Shown here: positions 7,703 to 15,793 of the stretch, in pieces
How the letters are laid out: every line of letters begins with the position of its first letter
Numbering within the stretch: the stretch's first letter is position 1
DNA from: Tsuneonella dongtanensis
Lineage (GTDB): Bacteria; Pseudomonadota; Alphaproteobacteria; Sphingomonadales; Sphingomonadaceae
Assembly: GCF_001698205.1 (NCBI RefSeq)
Contig: NZ_CP016591.1
Coordinates: 1,364,001 to 1,428,000 of the forward strand
Direction of reading: 5' to 3'
DNA: 64,000 bases
The notes under the pieces: model-generated
Database searches by the model: none
What the model saw: the letters and a program-made list of their open reading frames with translations, nothing else
What the model was told of the DNA's origin: nothing
Program-made: the position numbers and the translations under genes

Positions 7703-9019
7703 ATGCCCAGTTTCGCCCAAACGATCGAGTTGCCCAAAAGTCTTGAAGACATCGATGCTGCGTTCATGACGCAGGTGCTCCGCCGCAACGAAGCGATCGC
7801 GGCGACCAACGAAGTGGTCCGAATGGACGAAGAGGGAGTCGGCATGACCGCCGGCTATTTCTCGGCCATCAAGCGCGTCCATTGCACCTACAAGGAGCCG
7901 ACGGAGGCCCCGCGTTCGTTCGTGGTCAAAGCCTGGCCGGAACTGGAGATCGCGCCGAAGGAAAATATCCGGGCGATGTTCATCAAGGATATCAAGGGCT
8001 ACCAGATGCCTGCGGATCGCTTTTATCCGCGGCCGATCACCCACCTCGCGGCCTTCGACGCGGAGCGCGACCGGTGGGCGCTCGTCATGGAAGATGCCTG
8101 TGCCTATGCAGACCAGAAGCTTCACGAATCCGAGCTGACGTTCGACGAGACCATGCGGATGATCCCGGGTCTGGTCGATGTCGCGGTCGCATGGGAGGGG
8201 GCGGACAGTGACGAGCGTGCACAAGAACTCGAGGCGCTCGATGTCGGCCTGTGGGCCTCACGGGACAATCTCGACAACCTGAAGGCTCTGACCCCGGGCT
8301 CCGCCAAGTTGATGGATCACCTGTTGACGATGGATTCGGTGCTTGTCGGAAGCCCGACATGGGACAAGTGCCTTGGCCCCCGGTTTGCGGAAACGCTCGC
8401 GCGAAAGACGGATGCGTTCTTTGCCGGGGCGCACCCCGCCAACGGTGCAACCTGCACCCTGGCGCACGGTGACCTGCGCGGCGACAACCTGTTCTTTTGC
8501 GACGGGCGCTCCGAATATCCCCACGGCTGGCTGTGTATCGATTTCCAGCTTCTCTTCCGCGGGCCGATACCCTCCGACCTTGCCTATCTGATGACGAGCG
8601 GATCGGTTTTGCCCGAGGTGTATGCGCAAGAAAACCTGCACCGCATCCTGCGCGCGTTCTACGATACTTTCATGGCCAGGACCCGCCGGTACCCGGATTA
8701 CACCTACGATGCTTTCGTCGACGAGTTTGCGATGATGTCGACCGTATGCTTCCTCTACTACCTCGCTTTCGGCGGCGTCTATGCGCAGGGCGGGGCCTAC
8801 CGCAACGAACTGGGTATGCGGGTGGAAATGGGTGGAAAGGGCGCGACCGAAGCCGACCTCGCCCCGGAGGAACTTCGCCAGCGCATGTGGTGGGGCAAGA
8901 CTTATCGCAATGCGCGGGAAGTATTTCGCACCTTGAAGCTGCGCGAGCGGTTGGATGCCTTGCCGGAGAATACCTCGGGGATGGGCGAATGGGCGGAGCT
9001 TCCGCCTCACCTGCTCTGA
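7703..9019 (+). CDS. EcKinase-like phosphotransferase family protein
   Basis: 438 residues with a strong ribosome site (GGGGGGAGGA) before the ATG at 7703. The kinase-like fold is shown by the N-lobe SFVVKAWPE (ATP lysine), the Brenner loop LAHGDLRGDN near residue 255 and CIDFQLLFRGPIPSDLAYL (metal-binding Asp). The long C-terminal helices and the wording of the motifs resemble the ecdysteroid kinase-like/DUF1679 branch, not the aminoglycoside kinases proper. Bacterial members often sit near degradation genes for steroid or aromatic compounds and have no proven substrate. It is divergent from the PhyH gene and convergent with cfa. Confidence 0.82.
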   Translation: MPSFAQTIELPKSLEDIDAAFMTQVLRRNEAIAATNEVVRMDEEGVGMTAGYFSAIKRVHCTYKEPTEAPRSFVVKAWPELEIAPKENIRAMFIKDIKGYQMPADRFYPRPITHLAAFDAERDRWALVMEDACAYADQKLHESELTFDETMRMIPGLVDVAVAWEGADSDERAQELEALDVGLWASRDNLDNLKALTPGSAKLMDHLLTMDSVLVGSPTWDKCLGPRFAETLARKTDAFFAGAHPANGATCTLAHGDLRGDNLFFCDGRSEYPHGWLCIDFQLLFRGPIPSDLAYLMTSGSVLPEVYAQENLHRILRAFYDTFMARTRRYPDYTYDAFVDEFAMMSTVCFLYYLAFGGVYAQGGAYRNELGMRVEMGGKGATEADLAPEELRQRMWWGKTYRNAREVFRTLKLRERLDALPENTSGMGEWAELPPHLL

Positions 9020-9028
9020 GCGGTTGTT

Positions 9029-10285
9029 TTAGCTTTCGCGAAATTCGGCCGCGAGCAGGCGCTCTTCCGCTTCGGCAATGTAGTCCCGGGTGATCGGGAG
9101 GGCTTCGCGCCGGCTGATGTACTGGATCTGGAAGTTGCACATCCCGCCGCTTTCGAAAGATGCCGTCGCGCCGGCGAGGTAGAACGTCCACATCCGGTAG
9201 AAGCGGGCGCCGTATTCCTTCTCGATGTAGTCGCGATGCGCCGCGCAGCGTGCGTACCATTCACGCAGAGTCCTGGCGTAATGGAGGCGCAGGATCTCGA
9301 TGTCGGTCTGCATCAGGCGGACTTTCTCGCTCGCCGCCAAGGTCTCGCTGAGCGCCGGGATGTAGCCGCCGGGGAAAATGTACTTGCGGGTAAAGGCGTC
9401 GGTCTTCCCGGGCGGCCCGAAGCGACCGATCGTGTGGAGAAGCATGACCCCTTCGGGCGCGAGCATGTTCGCACAGGCGCGGAAGAAGGTCTCGTACTGC
9501 GGGACGCCAACGTGTTCGAACATCCCCACCGAAACGATCCGGTCGAAGCTGTCGCCGCGCGAGGCGAGGTCGCGGTAGTCGATCAATTCGATCGTCACCC
9601 GATCGGATACTCCGGCAGCCGAGACCCGCTCCCGGGCGAGTGCGGCCTGCTCTTCGCTGAGCGTTATGCCCGTTACCTTCACGTCCGCGTGACGCGCGAG
9701 GTAGATGGCCATTCCGCCCCACCCGCAGCCGATGTCGAGCACGCGGAGACCGGGAGCCAGCGCAAGCTTTGCGGCTATGTGCGCAAGCTTCGCCTCCTGC
9801 GCCTCGCCGAGCGACATGCCGTCGCGCGGCCAGTAGGCACACGAATACTGCATGTGCTCGGAATCCAGCATCCGCTCATAGAGATCGTTGCCGATGTCGT
9901 AGTGATGCGCGACGTTCGCTTTCGCCGAGGCCTGGCGGTTGATCGCTTCGAGCGTTGCAGCGAAGCGATTGCGTAGCCGCCGTGCAAAGGTTGGCCGGTC
10001 GATCCGGCGGCCGTGATCCCAGCGATTGTTGAGCCTTAGCAGGGCAACGAGATCCATGACCTCGCCACGCTCGATGATCAGGCGGCCATCCATGAACGCT
10101 TCGGCTGCGCCCAGCCGCGGATCGAGCAGGATGTTGCGTGCGACCTTTGCGTCCGCGAAGCGGACTCGCACTTCAGGGAAGCCAGTTTCCGTTGTGCCGT
10201 GAACCGCGACCCGTCCGTCCGGATGAACGACTTCGAGCACCCCGCGGGTGACCAGCCGTCCGAGTACCCGGTCGATGACGGCCAT
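9029..10285 (-). CDS. cfa: cyclopropane-fatty-acyl-phospholipid synthase, copy 1
   Basis: 418 residues. CFA synthases use S-adenosylmethionine to put a methylene bridge, or a methyl branch, on the double bond of membrane acyl chains. An N-terminal lipid-binding part (about 1-115) precedes the methyltransferase domain with VLDIGCGWGG and the family stretches HHYDIGNDLYERML, YSCAYW and KYIFPGGYIP. The gene lies nine bases downstream of a second CFA gene and closes a five-gene minus-strand operon. The N-terminus (VIDRVLGRLVTRGVLEVVHPDGR) agrees with that of the second copy, which supports the ATG at 10285. Confidence 0.93.
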   Translation of the reverse strand: MAVIDRVLGRLVTRGVLEVVHPDGRVAVHGTTETGFPEVRVRFADAKVARNILLDPRLGAAEAFMDGRLIIERGEVMDLVALLRLNNRWDHGRRIDRPTFARRLRNRFAATLEAINRQASAKANVAHHYDIGNDLYERMLDSEHMQYSCAYWPRDGMSLGEAQEAKLAHIAAKLALAPGLRVLDIGCGWGGMAIYLARHADVKVTGITLSEEQAALARERVSAAGVSDRVTIELIDYRDLASRGDSFDRIVSVGMFEHVGVPQYETFFRACANMLAPEGVMLLHTIGRFGPPGKTDAFTRKYIFPGGYIPALSETLAASEKVRLMQTDIEILRLHYARTLREWYARCAAHRDYIEKEYGARFYRMWTFYLAGATASFESGGMCNFQIQYISRREALPITRDYIAEAEERLLAAEFRES

Positions 10286-10294
10286 CGCGCGCTT

Positions 10295-11578
10295 TTACTC
10301 CGCTGCCTCGCGGAGCGCGGGGTCGAGGTGCCATTGAGGGGCGACATCGCCGGCGCGGAGCCGAGCGCTCTCTTCCTCGATCCACTCGCGCGTCATGGGG
10401 ATGGCGGTGCGGTCCTTCACGTAGATGAGCTGCCAGTTGACGAGGCTGCCGTTGCGAAAGGCCTGCTCGGCGCCCGCGAGGTAGAACAGCCACATGCGGT
10501 AGAACTGCTCGTCGTACAGGCCGACGATCTCGTCCCGGTGCATCACCGTGCGATTGTACCATTCCTCCAGCGTGTGGCTGTAGTGGAAGCGCATCGCCTC
10601 CACGTCCATCACCTGCCAGCCTGCCTTTTCGCTTTCCGACACGAGTTCGCTGAGGGCCGGTATGTAGCCGCCGGGGAAGATGTACTTGCGGGTGAAGGCA
10701 TCGGTGCGTCCGGGCGGGCCCGCCCGCCCGCAGCAGTGGCTGATCATCACCCCGTCCGGCTTCAGAAGCCGCGCGGTGTGGGCGTAGAACTGGGGGTAGT
10801 GAGGCGTACCGACGTGTTCGAGCAAGCCGACCGAGCTGATCCGGTCGAATTCTCCCGTCACGTCGCGGTAGTCCATCAGTTCGAACCGCACCTTGTCGGC
10901 GACGCCCTCGGCCTTGGCGCGCTCGCGGCAGAAGGCAATCTGGTCCTCGGCGAGTGCGACGCCCAGCACCTCGCAGCCATAATGCCGGTGCAGGTAAAGC
11001 GCGAAGCCGCCCCAACCGCAGCCGATATCGAGCACCTTCATGCCCGGCTCGATGTGCATCTTGGCGGCGAGGTGCGCCTTCTTGTCGAGCTGCGCCTGCT
11101 CGAGGCTCGTTGTCTCGGGATCGCTCCGATAATAGGCCATCGTGTACTGACGGTCCTCGTCGAGGAACAATTCGTAGAGGCGGCGCGTGAGGTTGTAGGT
11201 GTGCGCTGCGTTCTTGGCGGCCTTGCCGCGCGGGTTCACGCTGTCGGCCATGGCGAGCAGCCGGTCACCGACCTTGCGCAACGTGCCCTGCGCCTGGATC
11301 GCTGCGTCGCCTTGGCTCTTCGTATTGGCCGTCACGAACAGCAGGAGGTCACGGATGTCGTGCGGCGGTTCGACGACCAGCCATCCCCACATGAACGCCT
11401 CTCCCGCGCCCAGCTGCGGATAGCGCGCGATGTGATGCGCAGCGCGCTTGTCGGTCAGGCGGATGCGGATCGGCTCGGCATCGCCGGTCCCGTATTCGAA
11501 TTGCTTGCCGTCGTGGCTGGTAACGGTCAGCCGGCCGTTGCGGATTCCCTGCTTCAGAAACTTGTCGAGCAACCACAT
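10295..11578 (-). CDS. cfa: cyclopropane-fatty-acyl-phospholipid synthase, copy 2
   Basis: 427 residues from the ATG at 11578, which has AGGGGGCG about ten bases upstream. The frame stays open far upstream only because it lies antisense-like across the next gene. It has the CFA layout: a lipid-binding N-terminus, VLDIGCGWGGFALYLHRH near the middle, then YRDVTGEFDRISSVGLLEHVG and KYIFPGGYIPALSE. It is clearly a paralogue of the downstream copy but not a recent duplicate, as the two differ along their whole length. A pair of CFA enzymes in one operon may split cyclopropanation from another C1 addition to lipids; that is inference. Confidence 0.93.
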   Translation of the reverse strand: MWLLDKFLKQGIRNGRLTVTSHDGKQFEYGTGDAEPIRIRLTDKRAAHHIARYPQLGAGEAFMWGWLVVEPPHDIRDLLLFVTANTKSQGDAAIQAQGTLRKVGDRLLAMADSVNPRGKAAKNAAHTYNLTRRLYELFLDEDRQYTMAYYRSDPETTSLEQAQLDKKAHLAAKMHIEPGMKVLDIGCGWGGFALYLHRHYGCEVLGVALAEDQIAFCRERAKAEGVADKVRFELMDYRDVTGEFDRISSVGLLEHVGTPHYPQFYAHTARLLKPDGVMISHCCGRAGPPGRTDAFTRKYIFPGGYIPALSELVSESEKAGWQVMDVEAMRFHYSHTLEEWYNRTVMHRDEIVGLYDEQFYRMWLFYLAGAEQAFRNGSLVNWQLIYVKDRTAIPMTREWIEEESARLRAGDVAPQWHLDPALREAAE

Positions 11579-11592
11579 GAAATTCGCGCCCC

Positions 11593-12330
11593 CTAGATTC
11601 CCGCGTACCAATGATAACCGGCGCGATCTTCCCAATAGCCACCCTTGCCGCCCTCGATCCCTTCGAGACTGGCGACTGCTTCGATGCCCGTCAGGTACTT
11701 GGCATGCTTGTAGCCCAGTTGCCGCTCGACGCGCAGGCGCAGCGGCGCGCCGTTCCTGACCGGCAGCGGCTCTCCGTTGAGCGCATGGGCGATGATGGTC
11801 TGCGGGTGGAAGGCATCGTCGAGATCGATGCTCTCGTAGTAGCGGGCGCCGCCGAGCGTGTCGGCGCAGCGAAACACGATGAAGCGCGCTTCGGGCAGAA
11901 GCTGCGCGCCTTCGAGGATCGACGAGAGCTGCGGTCCGGTCCACTCGCCGATCGCGCTCCAGCCTTCGACGCAGTCGTGGCGAGTGATCTGCGTCCGCTG
12001 CGGGAGGCGCCTCAGGTTGTCGAGGCTGAGCGAGAGCGGATGAGTGACGAGCCCCGTCACCTCGAGCCTCCAGTCGGCAAACCCGGCTGCCTGGGCCGCG
12101 GCATACTCCGGCGTGTCGACGGTCTGCGATCCGTTGCCGCGGAAGAAAGGTGAAATCTCGCTGCGGTCGTATTCCTTGACGAGGCCACCGCCCCCCAGCA
12201 GCCGCTGCGCACCGCGGTGCCACTTCTCGGATGCGCGGAACAAGGACTGTCCGGCGCTGCTGTCGGCCACCTTGGAGCACGCGCCGAGGAACAGCGCGGC
12301 GGCTCCGGCCACGAAACCCCTACGCTGCAT
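11593..12330 (-). CDS. molybdopterin-dependent oxidoreductase, exported lipoprotein
   Basis: 245 residues. The N-terminus QRRGFVAGAAALFLGACS joins an Arg-Arg pair to a lipobox ending in Cys18, as in a Tat-exported lipoprotein; molybdenum enzymes of this type are exported folded. The core is the sulfite-oxidase fold: TRHDCVEGWSAIGEWTG provides the cysteine that ligates molybdenum, and VRNGAPLRLRVERQLGYKHAKYL is the usual second cofactor segment. It resembles MsrP (YedY), which repairs oxidised methionine, but the partner here is a cytochrome b561-type protein, not a recognised MsrQ. The start overlaps the end of that gene by 11 bases, so coupling is tight. Substrate unknown. Confidence 0.87.
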   Translation of the reverse strand: MQRRGFVAGAAALFLGACSKVADSSAGQSLFRASEKWHRGAQRLLGGGGLVKEYDRSEISPFFRGNGSQTVDTPEYAAAQAAGFADWRLEVTGLVTHPLSLSLDNLRRLPQRTQITRHDCVEGWSAIGEWTGPQLSSILEGAQLLPEARFIVFRCADTLGGARYYESIDLDDAFHPQTIIAHALNGEPLPVRNGAPLRLRVERQLGYKHAKYLTGIEAVASLEGIEGGKGGYWEDRAGYHWYAGI

Positions 12331-12988
12331 CGCGGCCTCCCGTGATCATGTCGCGCAGTTGCTTGAGCGGGTTGGACAGCAAGACGAGCGCCACGTGCAG
12401 CACGAAGAACGTGAAGATCGCCCACGCGAAGAGGAAGTGGAGCGAGCGGACCGATTGCCGCCCGCCGAGCAGATCGATCAACCAGGAAAGCTGCGGCTCC
12501 ATGCCCGGGCTGATGCCCATCCCGGTGATTACCATGCCCGGAAGCAGCACGCCCAGGACGAGGCCGTAGGCCAGCTTCTGGAGGAAGTTGAACTTCGACC
12601 CCTCATGATGGAAGTCGAGCCTCAAGTGCTTGACGATATCCGCGCGGACGGCCGACCAGCGCCATTCGTCCCGAGTCGTCACAAGGTCGCGCCGGAAGTG
12701 GCGATTGAGCAGCATCGCCGCCCACATGAAAAGAAGGCCGAGTGCAAAGGGCCAGGCCATCAGGACGTGCCACTCGCGCGCTCCGGCGAGACTGTAGTGG
12801 CCGGGAATGGTCATCCAGCCGGGGAATCGCGGGAGAATCAGCCAGGCGTCGGCGGCGGAATAGCCCCAGCCGCCCCAGTAGAGCCGGGGGTGGGCATTCG
12901 AGATATTCAGGCCCGACATGAACAGGATGACGACGCACAACAGGTTCAACCAGTGCCACAGCCGGGTCGAGAGCGCATGGCGCTTCAT
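12320..12988 (-). CDS. cytochrome b561-type membrane protein
   Basis: 222 residues with four main membrane spans. Histidines for two b hemes lie in RLWHWLNLL (span 1), REWHVLMAWPF, RSLHFLFAW and FVLHVALVL. A conserved-looking NISNAHPRLYWGGWG follows the first span. It most likely passes quinol electrons to the molybdenum lipoprotein encoded immediately downstream, or takes electrons from it. Its start overlaps the SDR stop in an ATGA, and its end overlaps the molybdenum gene, so all three are translated from one mRNA. Confidence 0.88.
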   Translation of the reverse strand: MKRHALSTRLWHWLNLLCVVILFMSGLNISNAHPRLYWGGWGYSAADAWLILPRFPGWMTIPGHYSLAGAREWHVLMAWPFALGLLFMWAAMLLNRHFRRDLVTTRDEWRWSAVRADIVKHLRLDFHHEGSKFNFLQKLAYGLVLGVLLPGMVITGMGISPGMEPQLSWLIDLLGGRQSVRSLHFLFAWAIFTFFVLHVALVLLSNPLKQLRDMITGGRDAA

Positions 12989-13764
12989 GCCGCCCCTTCG
13001 CGAGCCAGATAGATCACATCGCGCGGCTGGGCGAGCAGGTGCTGGCCGCTGTCGACGAACAGCGTTTCACCGTTCGCGAGCCATCCCTCCGCTAGGAACA
13101 GGCAGGCGTCGGCGATCTCCTGCACTTCGGTCCTCCGCTCGAGCAGGTTGAGCCGGTGGCTGACTTCCGTTTCCTCGGGCGACTGATCGTGGCTCGGCAG
13201 GATCGCGCCCGGCGCAAGATTGTAGACGCGGTCGCCGGGCCCCGCCGTGCCCATCGCGAGCATGGGGACCGTCGCCGCGAGGGCGTGCTTGCTCATCGTG
13301 TAGGTGAAGAAGTCCGGGTTCGGATTGGCGATCTTCTGGTCGGTCAGGTGAATGACCCGCCGTCCGCCTTGCGATTTCGCGCGTGTGAGAAACGCCTGCG
13401 CCATGCGCGCCGGACTGCCCGCGTTGACCCGCAGCGTGCGGCGAAACTTCTCCATGTCGATATCGCCATCGTCGTCGGGGACGAAAATCGACGCGTTGTT
13501 CACCAGCACCCGCCAGTCGGGGAGGTACGCGGCTAGCCTGTCCACCATATCCTTGGCGGCGTCGGCGTCGGACAGATTGCAGTGGATCGCGATCGCGCTC
13601 GGCAGTTCGGCGGCGAGTTTCTCGGCAGCCCCGGCCGAGTGTCCGTAGTGAATCACTACGTGCCATCCCGCCGCACCGAAAGCGCGTGCGATGGACGCGC
13701 CTATGCGCTTCGCTCCACCGGTTATCAGGACTGCGGGGAGGTTGGGCGCCGGCATCGCGTGCAT
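12985..13764 (-). CDS. short-chain dehydrogenase/reductase, pteridine-reductase-like
   Basis: About 259 residues from the ATG at 13764. A second ATG three codons on (13755) is as likely, and neither has a good ribosome site. The Rossmann motif is LITGGAKRIGASIARAF, with an Arg typical of NADPH-dependent enzymes. LVNNAS and the catalytic YTMSKHAL (Tyr-x3-Lys) follow. GGAKRIG and the layout recall FolM/pteridine reductases; in a molybdenum-enzyme operon a role in pterin metabolism is conceivable, but lipid reduction next to CFA synthases is equally possible. It is the first gene of the operon 13764-9029. Confidence 0.85.
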   Translation of the reverse strand: MHAMPAPNLPAVLITGGAKRIGASIARAFGAAGWHVVIHYGHSAGAAEKLAAELPSAIAIHCNLSDADAAKDMVDRLAAYLPDWRVLVNNASIFVPDDDGDIDMEKFRRTLRVNAGSPARMAQAFLTRAKSQGGRRVIHLTDQKIANPNPDFFTYTMSKHALAATVPMLAMGTAGPGDRVYNLAPGAILPSHDQSPEETEVSHRLNLLERRTEVQEIADACLFLAEGWLANGETLFVDSGQHLLAQPRDVIYLAREGAA

Positions 13765-13794
13765 CAAAGCACAGGAACGCACGAATGGGAAAGC

Positions 13795-13826
13795 GAAAGG
13801 CGCGCCGCCCGGTGGGACGACGCGCC
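13795..13826 (-). terminator. intrinsic terminator after the first glycine-zipper gene
   Basis: On the minus strand GGCGCG (13821-13826) pairs with CGCGCC (13799-13804) and is followed by TTTCGCTT. A second perfect inverted repeat, TTCGCTA/TAGCGAA (13832-13838 and 13841-13847), lies just before it, next to the stop codon. Confidence 0.55.
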
Positions 13827-13853
13827 TAAGCTTCGCTATTTAGCGAAATCAGA

Positions 13854-14174
13854 TCAGCGGCAGCGCGCTTCGCTGCGGCGCTTCTGGATTTCGCGACCGA
13901 TCAGCGCGCCGGCGGCGGCACCCAGGATCGTTCCCGTCGCGCGCTCGCCACGGGTGTCGATGGCACGTCCGACGAGCGCACCTGCCGCGCCGCCAACAAG
14001 AAGGCCCACCGTGCCGTTGGAACGCTTGCAGTAATAGCGGCCGTCACGGCCCTCCCAGTACTGCACGCCGTTCTCGACCCGGTGGCGGTGACTGTATCCG
14101 GTATCGTGCGCCAGGGCGGGAGCGGCGGGGATAGCAAGGCTGGTGGCGGCGGCGGCCATGAGAAGCTTGTTCAT
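13854..14174 (-). CDS. glycine-zipper envelope protein, copy 1
   Basis: 106 residues. A Sec signal peptide (LLMAAAATSLAIPAAPALA) is followed by NGVQYWEGRDGRYYCKRSNG and then a glycine-zipper double span with the pattern GLLVGGAAGALVGR and GTILGAAAGALIGREI. Proteins of this 2TM-glycine-zipper (Rick17kDa/SlyB-like) class sit in the cell envelope, and their role is unclear. AAAGGAAA precedes the ATG at 14174. It is a paralogue of the gene at 14384-14737, with near-identical central motifs; each copy has its own terminator, so they are likely separate units. Confidence 0.85.
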   Translation of the reverse strand: MNKLLMAAAATSLAIPAAPALAHDTGYSHRHRVENGVQYWEGRDGRYYCKRSNGTVGLLVGGAAGALVGRAIDTRGERATGTILGAAAGALIGREIQKRRSEARCR

Positions 14175-14327
14175 CGGGGTTTCCTTTCCCTCTTCGACTG
14201 GTTCGGGTTGTCGACGCTTGAGATCGGATGCGGGTCCACAACGTCAGATGAACGCCCCGTTGTATGCCTGTTTCTACGATGAAGTGAGCGGATTCGTCGG
14301 CAAGACGCCGGCAACGATGGGGGCCAC

Positions 14328-14361
14328 AAAAAACGCGCCGCCCCGGAGGGGGGCGGCGCGC
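14328..14361 (-). terminator. strong intrinsic terminator after the second glycine-zipper gene
   Basis: An 11-bp perfect stem (14334-14344 with 14350-14360) has a five-base loop and is followed on the minus strand by six T residues (14328-14333). It lies 23 bases past the stop of the gene at 14384. Confidence 0.85.
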
Positions 14362-14383
14362 TCAATCAAATCCAGAGTGAAGG

Positions 14384-14737
14384 TCAGCGGCAGCGAACCT
14401 CCCCGCGGGTCAGTTCGCGACCCAGTAGCGCGCCGGCGGCAGCGCCGAGGATGGTCCCCGTCGCACGATCGCCGCGGGTATCGATCGCACGGCCCGCGAG
14501 CGCGCCGGCCGCGGCGCCGACGATGAGGCCGGTCGTTCCGTTCGAGCGCTTGCAGTAATAGCGGCCGTCCTCGCCTTCCCAGTACCGGATGCCGTTGCCG
14601 CTCGTGTAGTAGCGGGGTTGGTACGCCTGCTTCGCGCGCTTGCCATGCGCCGGCGCCCACGGCGGCGGGTCTGCCATCGCGGGAGTGGCGGTCGCGGTCA
14701 TGCCGACGGCGGCGATTGCGAGGATGATCTTCTTCAT
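14384..14737 (-). CDS. glycine-zipper envelope protein, copy 2
   Basis: 117 residues with a signal peptide ending near ATPAMA. A Pro- and Tyr-rich linker (PPPWAPAHGKRAKQAYQPRYY) leads to GIRYWEGEDGRYYCKRSNG, and then to the zipper GLIVGAAAGALAGR and GTILGAAAGALLGREL. The shared block YWEG-DGRYYCKRSNGT and AGRAIDTRG-RATGTILGAAAGAL shows tandem duplication with the gene at 13854; only the linker differs. It probably lies in the periplasm or at the membrane. Upstream, 210 bp separate it from the divergent PhzF gene. Confidence 0.85.
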   Translation of the reverse strand: MKKIILAIAAVGMTATATPAMADPPPWAPAHGKRAKQAYQPRYYTSGNGIRYWEGEDGRYYCKRSNGTTGLIVGAAAGALAGRAIDTRGDRATGTILGAAAGALLGRELTRGEVRCR

Positions 14738-14947
14738 GTCCCTGTCCTTCTAGACCCGAGTTGGCAAAAACTGTTTTCGCGCCTTTCGCTTGTCCGCCCG
14801 AACGCTCGCTGAACGTAGCTCCTCGATTCCTCGATAGCGACGACACGAGCCTTCGCAGCGACAAGTTCCGGTTGGCGGACCGTAGTAATGCTTTGTCGGC
14901 CTTCTCCTCTCGCGGATTTATCCGTCGAGGCGACAAGGAGAATGGCG

Positions 14948-15793
14948 ATGCGGTTGGACCTGGTGGACGTTTTCGGCTCGGGCCCGCTTAGCGGCAATCC
15001 GCTGGCGGTCGTGCATGGGGCGGAAGACCTCGGCGATGCGGACATGCTGCGGCTGACGCAGTGGCTCGGGTTCTCGGAAACGACCTTCCTCCTGCCGCCG
15101 ACGACTCCGGCCGCAGACTACCGGGTGCGCATTTTTTACCCCGCTGGGGAATTGCCGTTTGCCGGACATCCGACGCTTGGCACATGTCACGCCTGGCTCC
15201 GCGCGGGCGGAAAGCCCCGCACCCCGGGCACTTTCGTTCAGGAATGCGGCATAGGGCTGGTCGACGTACGCGGAGACGGCGCGACATTGGCACTCGCTGC
15301 GCCCCCGTTCACGCGCTCTGGGCCGCTCGATTCCGCGGAGCGCACCGAGTGTGCGCGGTTGGCAGGCATCGATCCGGCTTCGATCATCGAAGCGGTCCAC
15401 GTCGCCAACGGACCGCAATGGATACTCCTGCGACTCGAAAGCGCCGAGCAGGTCCTGGCCGCCACCCAGGTGTCCGAGGCCCCGATCGGAACCGATGTCG
15501 GCCTCGCCGCACCGGGCAAGCCCGGGTCGGGTGTGGACTGGGAACTGCGCGCCTTCTTCGCCGATCAGCACGGCAAGCTGCGAGAGGACCCGGTGACCGG
15601 CAGTTTCAACGCAGGTGTCGCGCTTCACCTGTTCTCGTCCGGCCTCGCTTCCGGCCGCTATGTCGCCGCACAAGGGCGCATGACAGGTGCGGACGGCCGG
15701 GTCGTATGCGAACAGGACGCCGACGGTTCGGTCTGGATCGGAGGACGCTGCGAGACGGTGTCTTCCAACGGTTCGCTGGACCTGTTCAGCTAG
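14948..15793 (+). CDS. PhzF-family isomerase
   Basis: 281 residues from the ATG at 14948. AAGGAG at 14935-14940 sits seven bases before it, which rules out the ATG six bases earlier. The PhzF fold is a pseudo-symmetric pair of diaminopimelate-epimerase-like domains. [23 protein letters not shown] (the catalytic Glu of the family), [13 protein letters not shown] and the late [16 protein letters not shown] are all present. Members isomerise varied substrates, phenazine precursors among them, and no phenazine genes are nearby, so the substrate is open. Its last eight bases overlap the convergent rlmN. Confidence 0.9.
   Translation: MRLDLVDVFGSGPLSGNPLAVVHGAEDLGDADMLRLTQWLGFSETTFLLPPTTPAADYRVRIFYPAGELPFAGHPTLGTCHAWLRAGGKPRTPGTFVQECGIGLVDVRGDGATLALAAPPFTRSGPLDSAERTECARLAGIDPASIIEAVHVANGPQWILLRLESAEQVLAATQVSEAPIGTDVGLAAPGKPGSGVDWELRAFFADQHGKLREDPVTGSFNAGVALHLFSSGLASGRYVAAQGRMTGADGRVVCEQDADGSVWIGGRCETVSSNGSLDLFS

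Noticed and set aside
11579-12280. A 661-codon extended form of the second CFA synthase
   Set aside because: The extra residues are an off-frame reading of the molybdenum oxidoreductase gene; AGGGGGCG marks the start at 11578.
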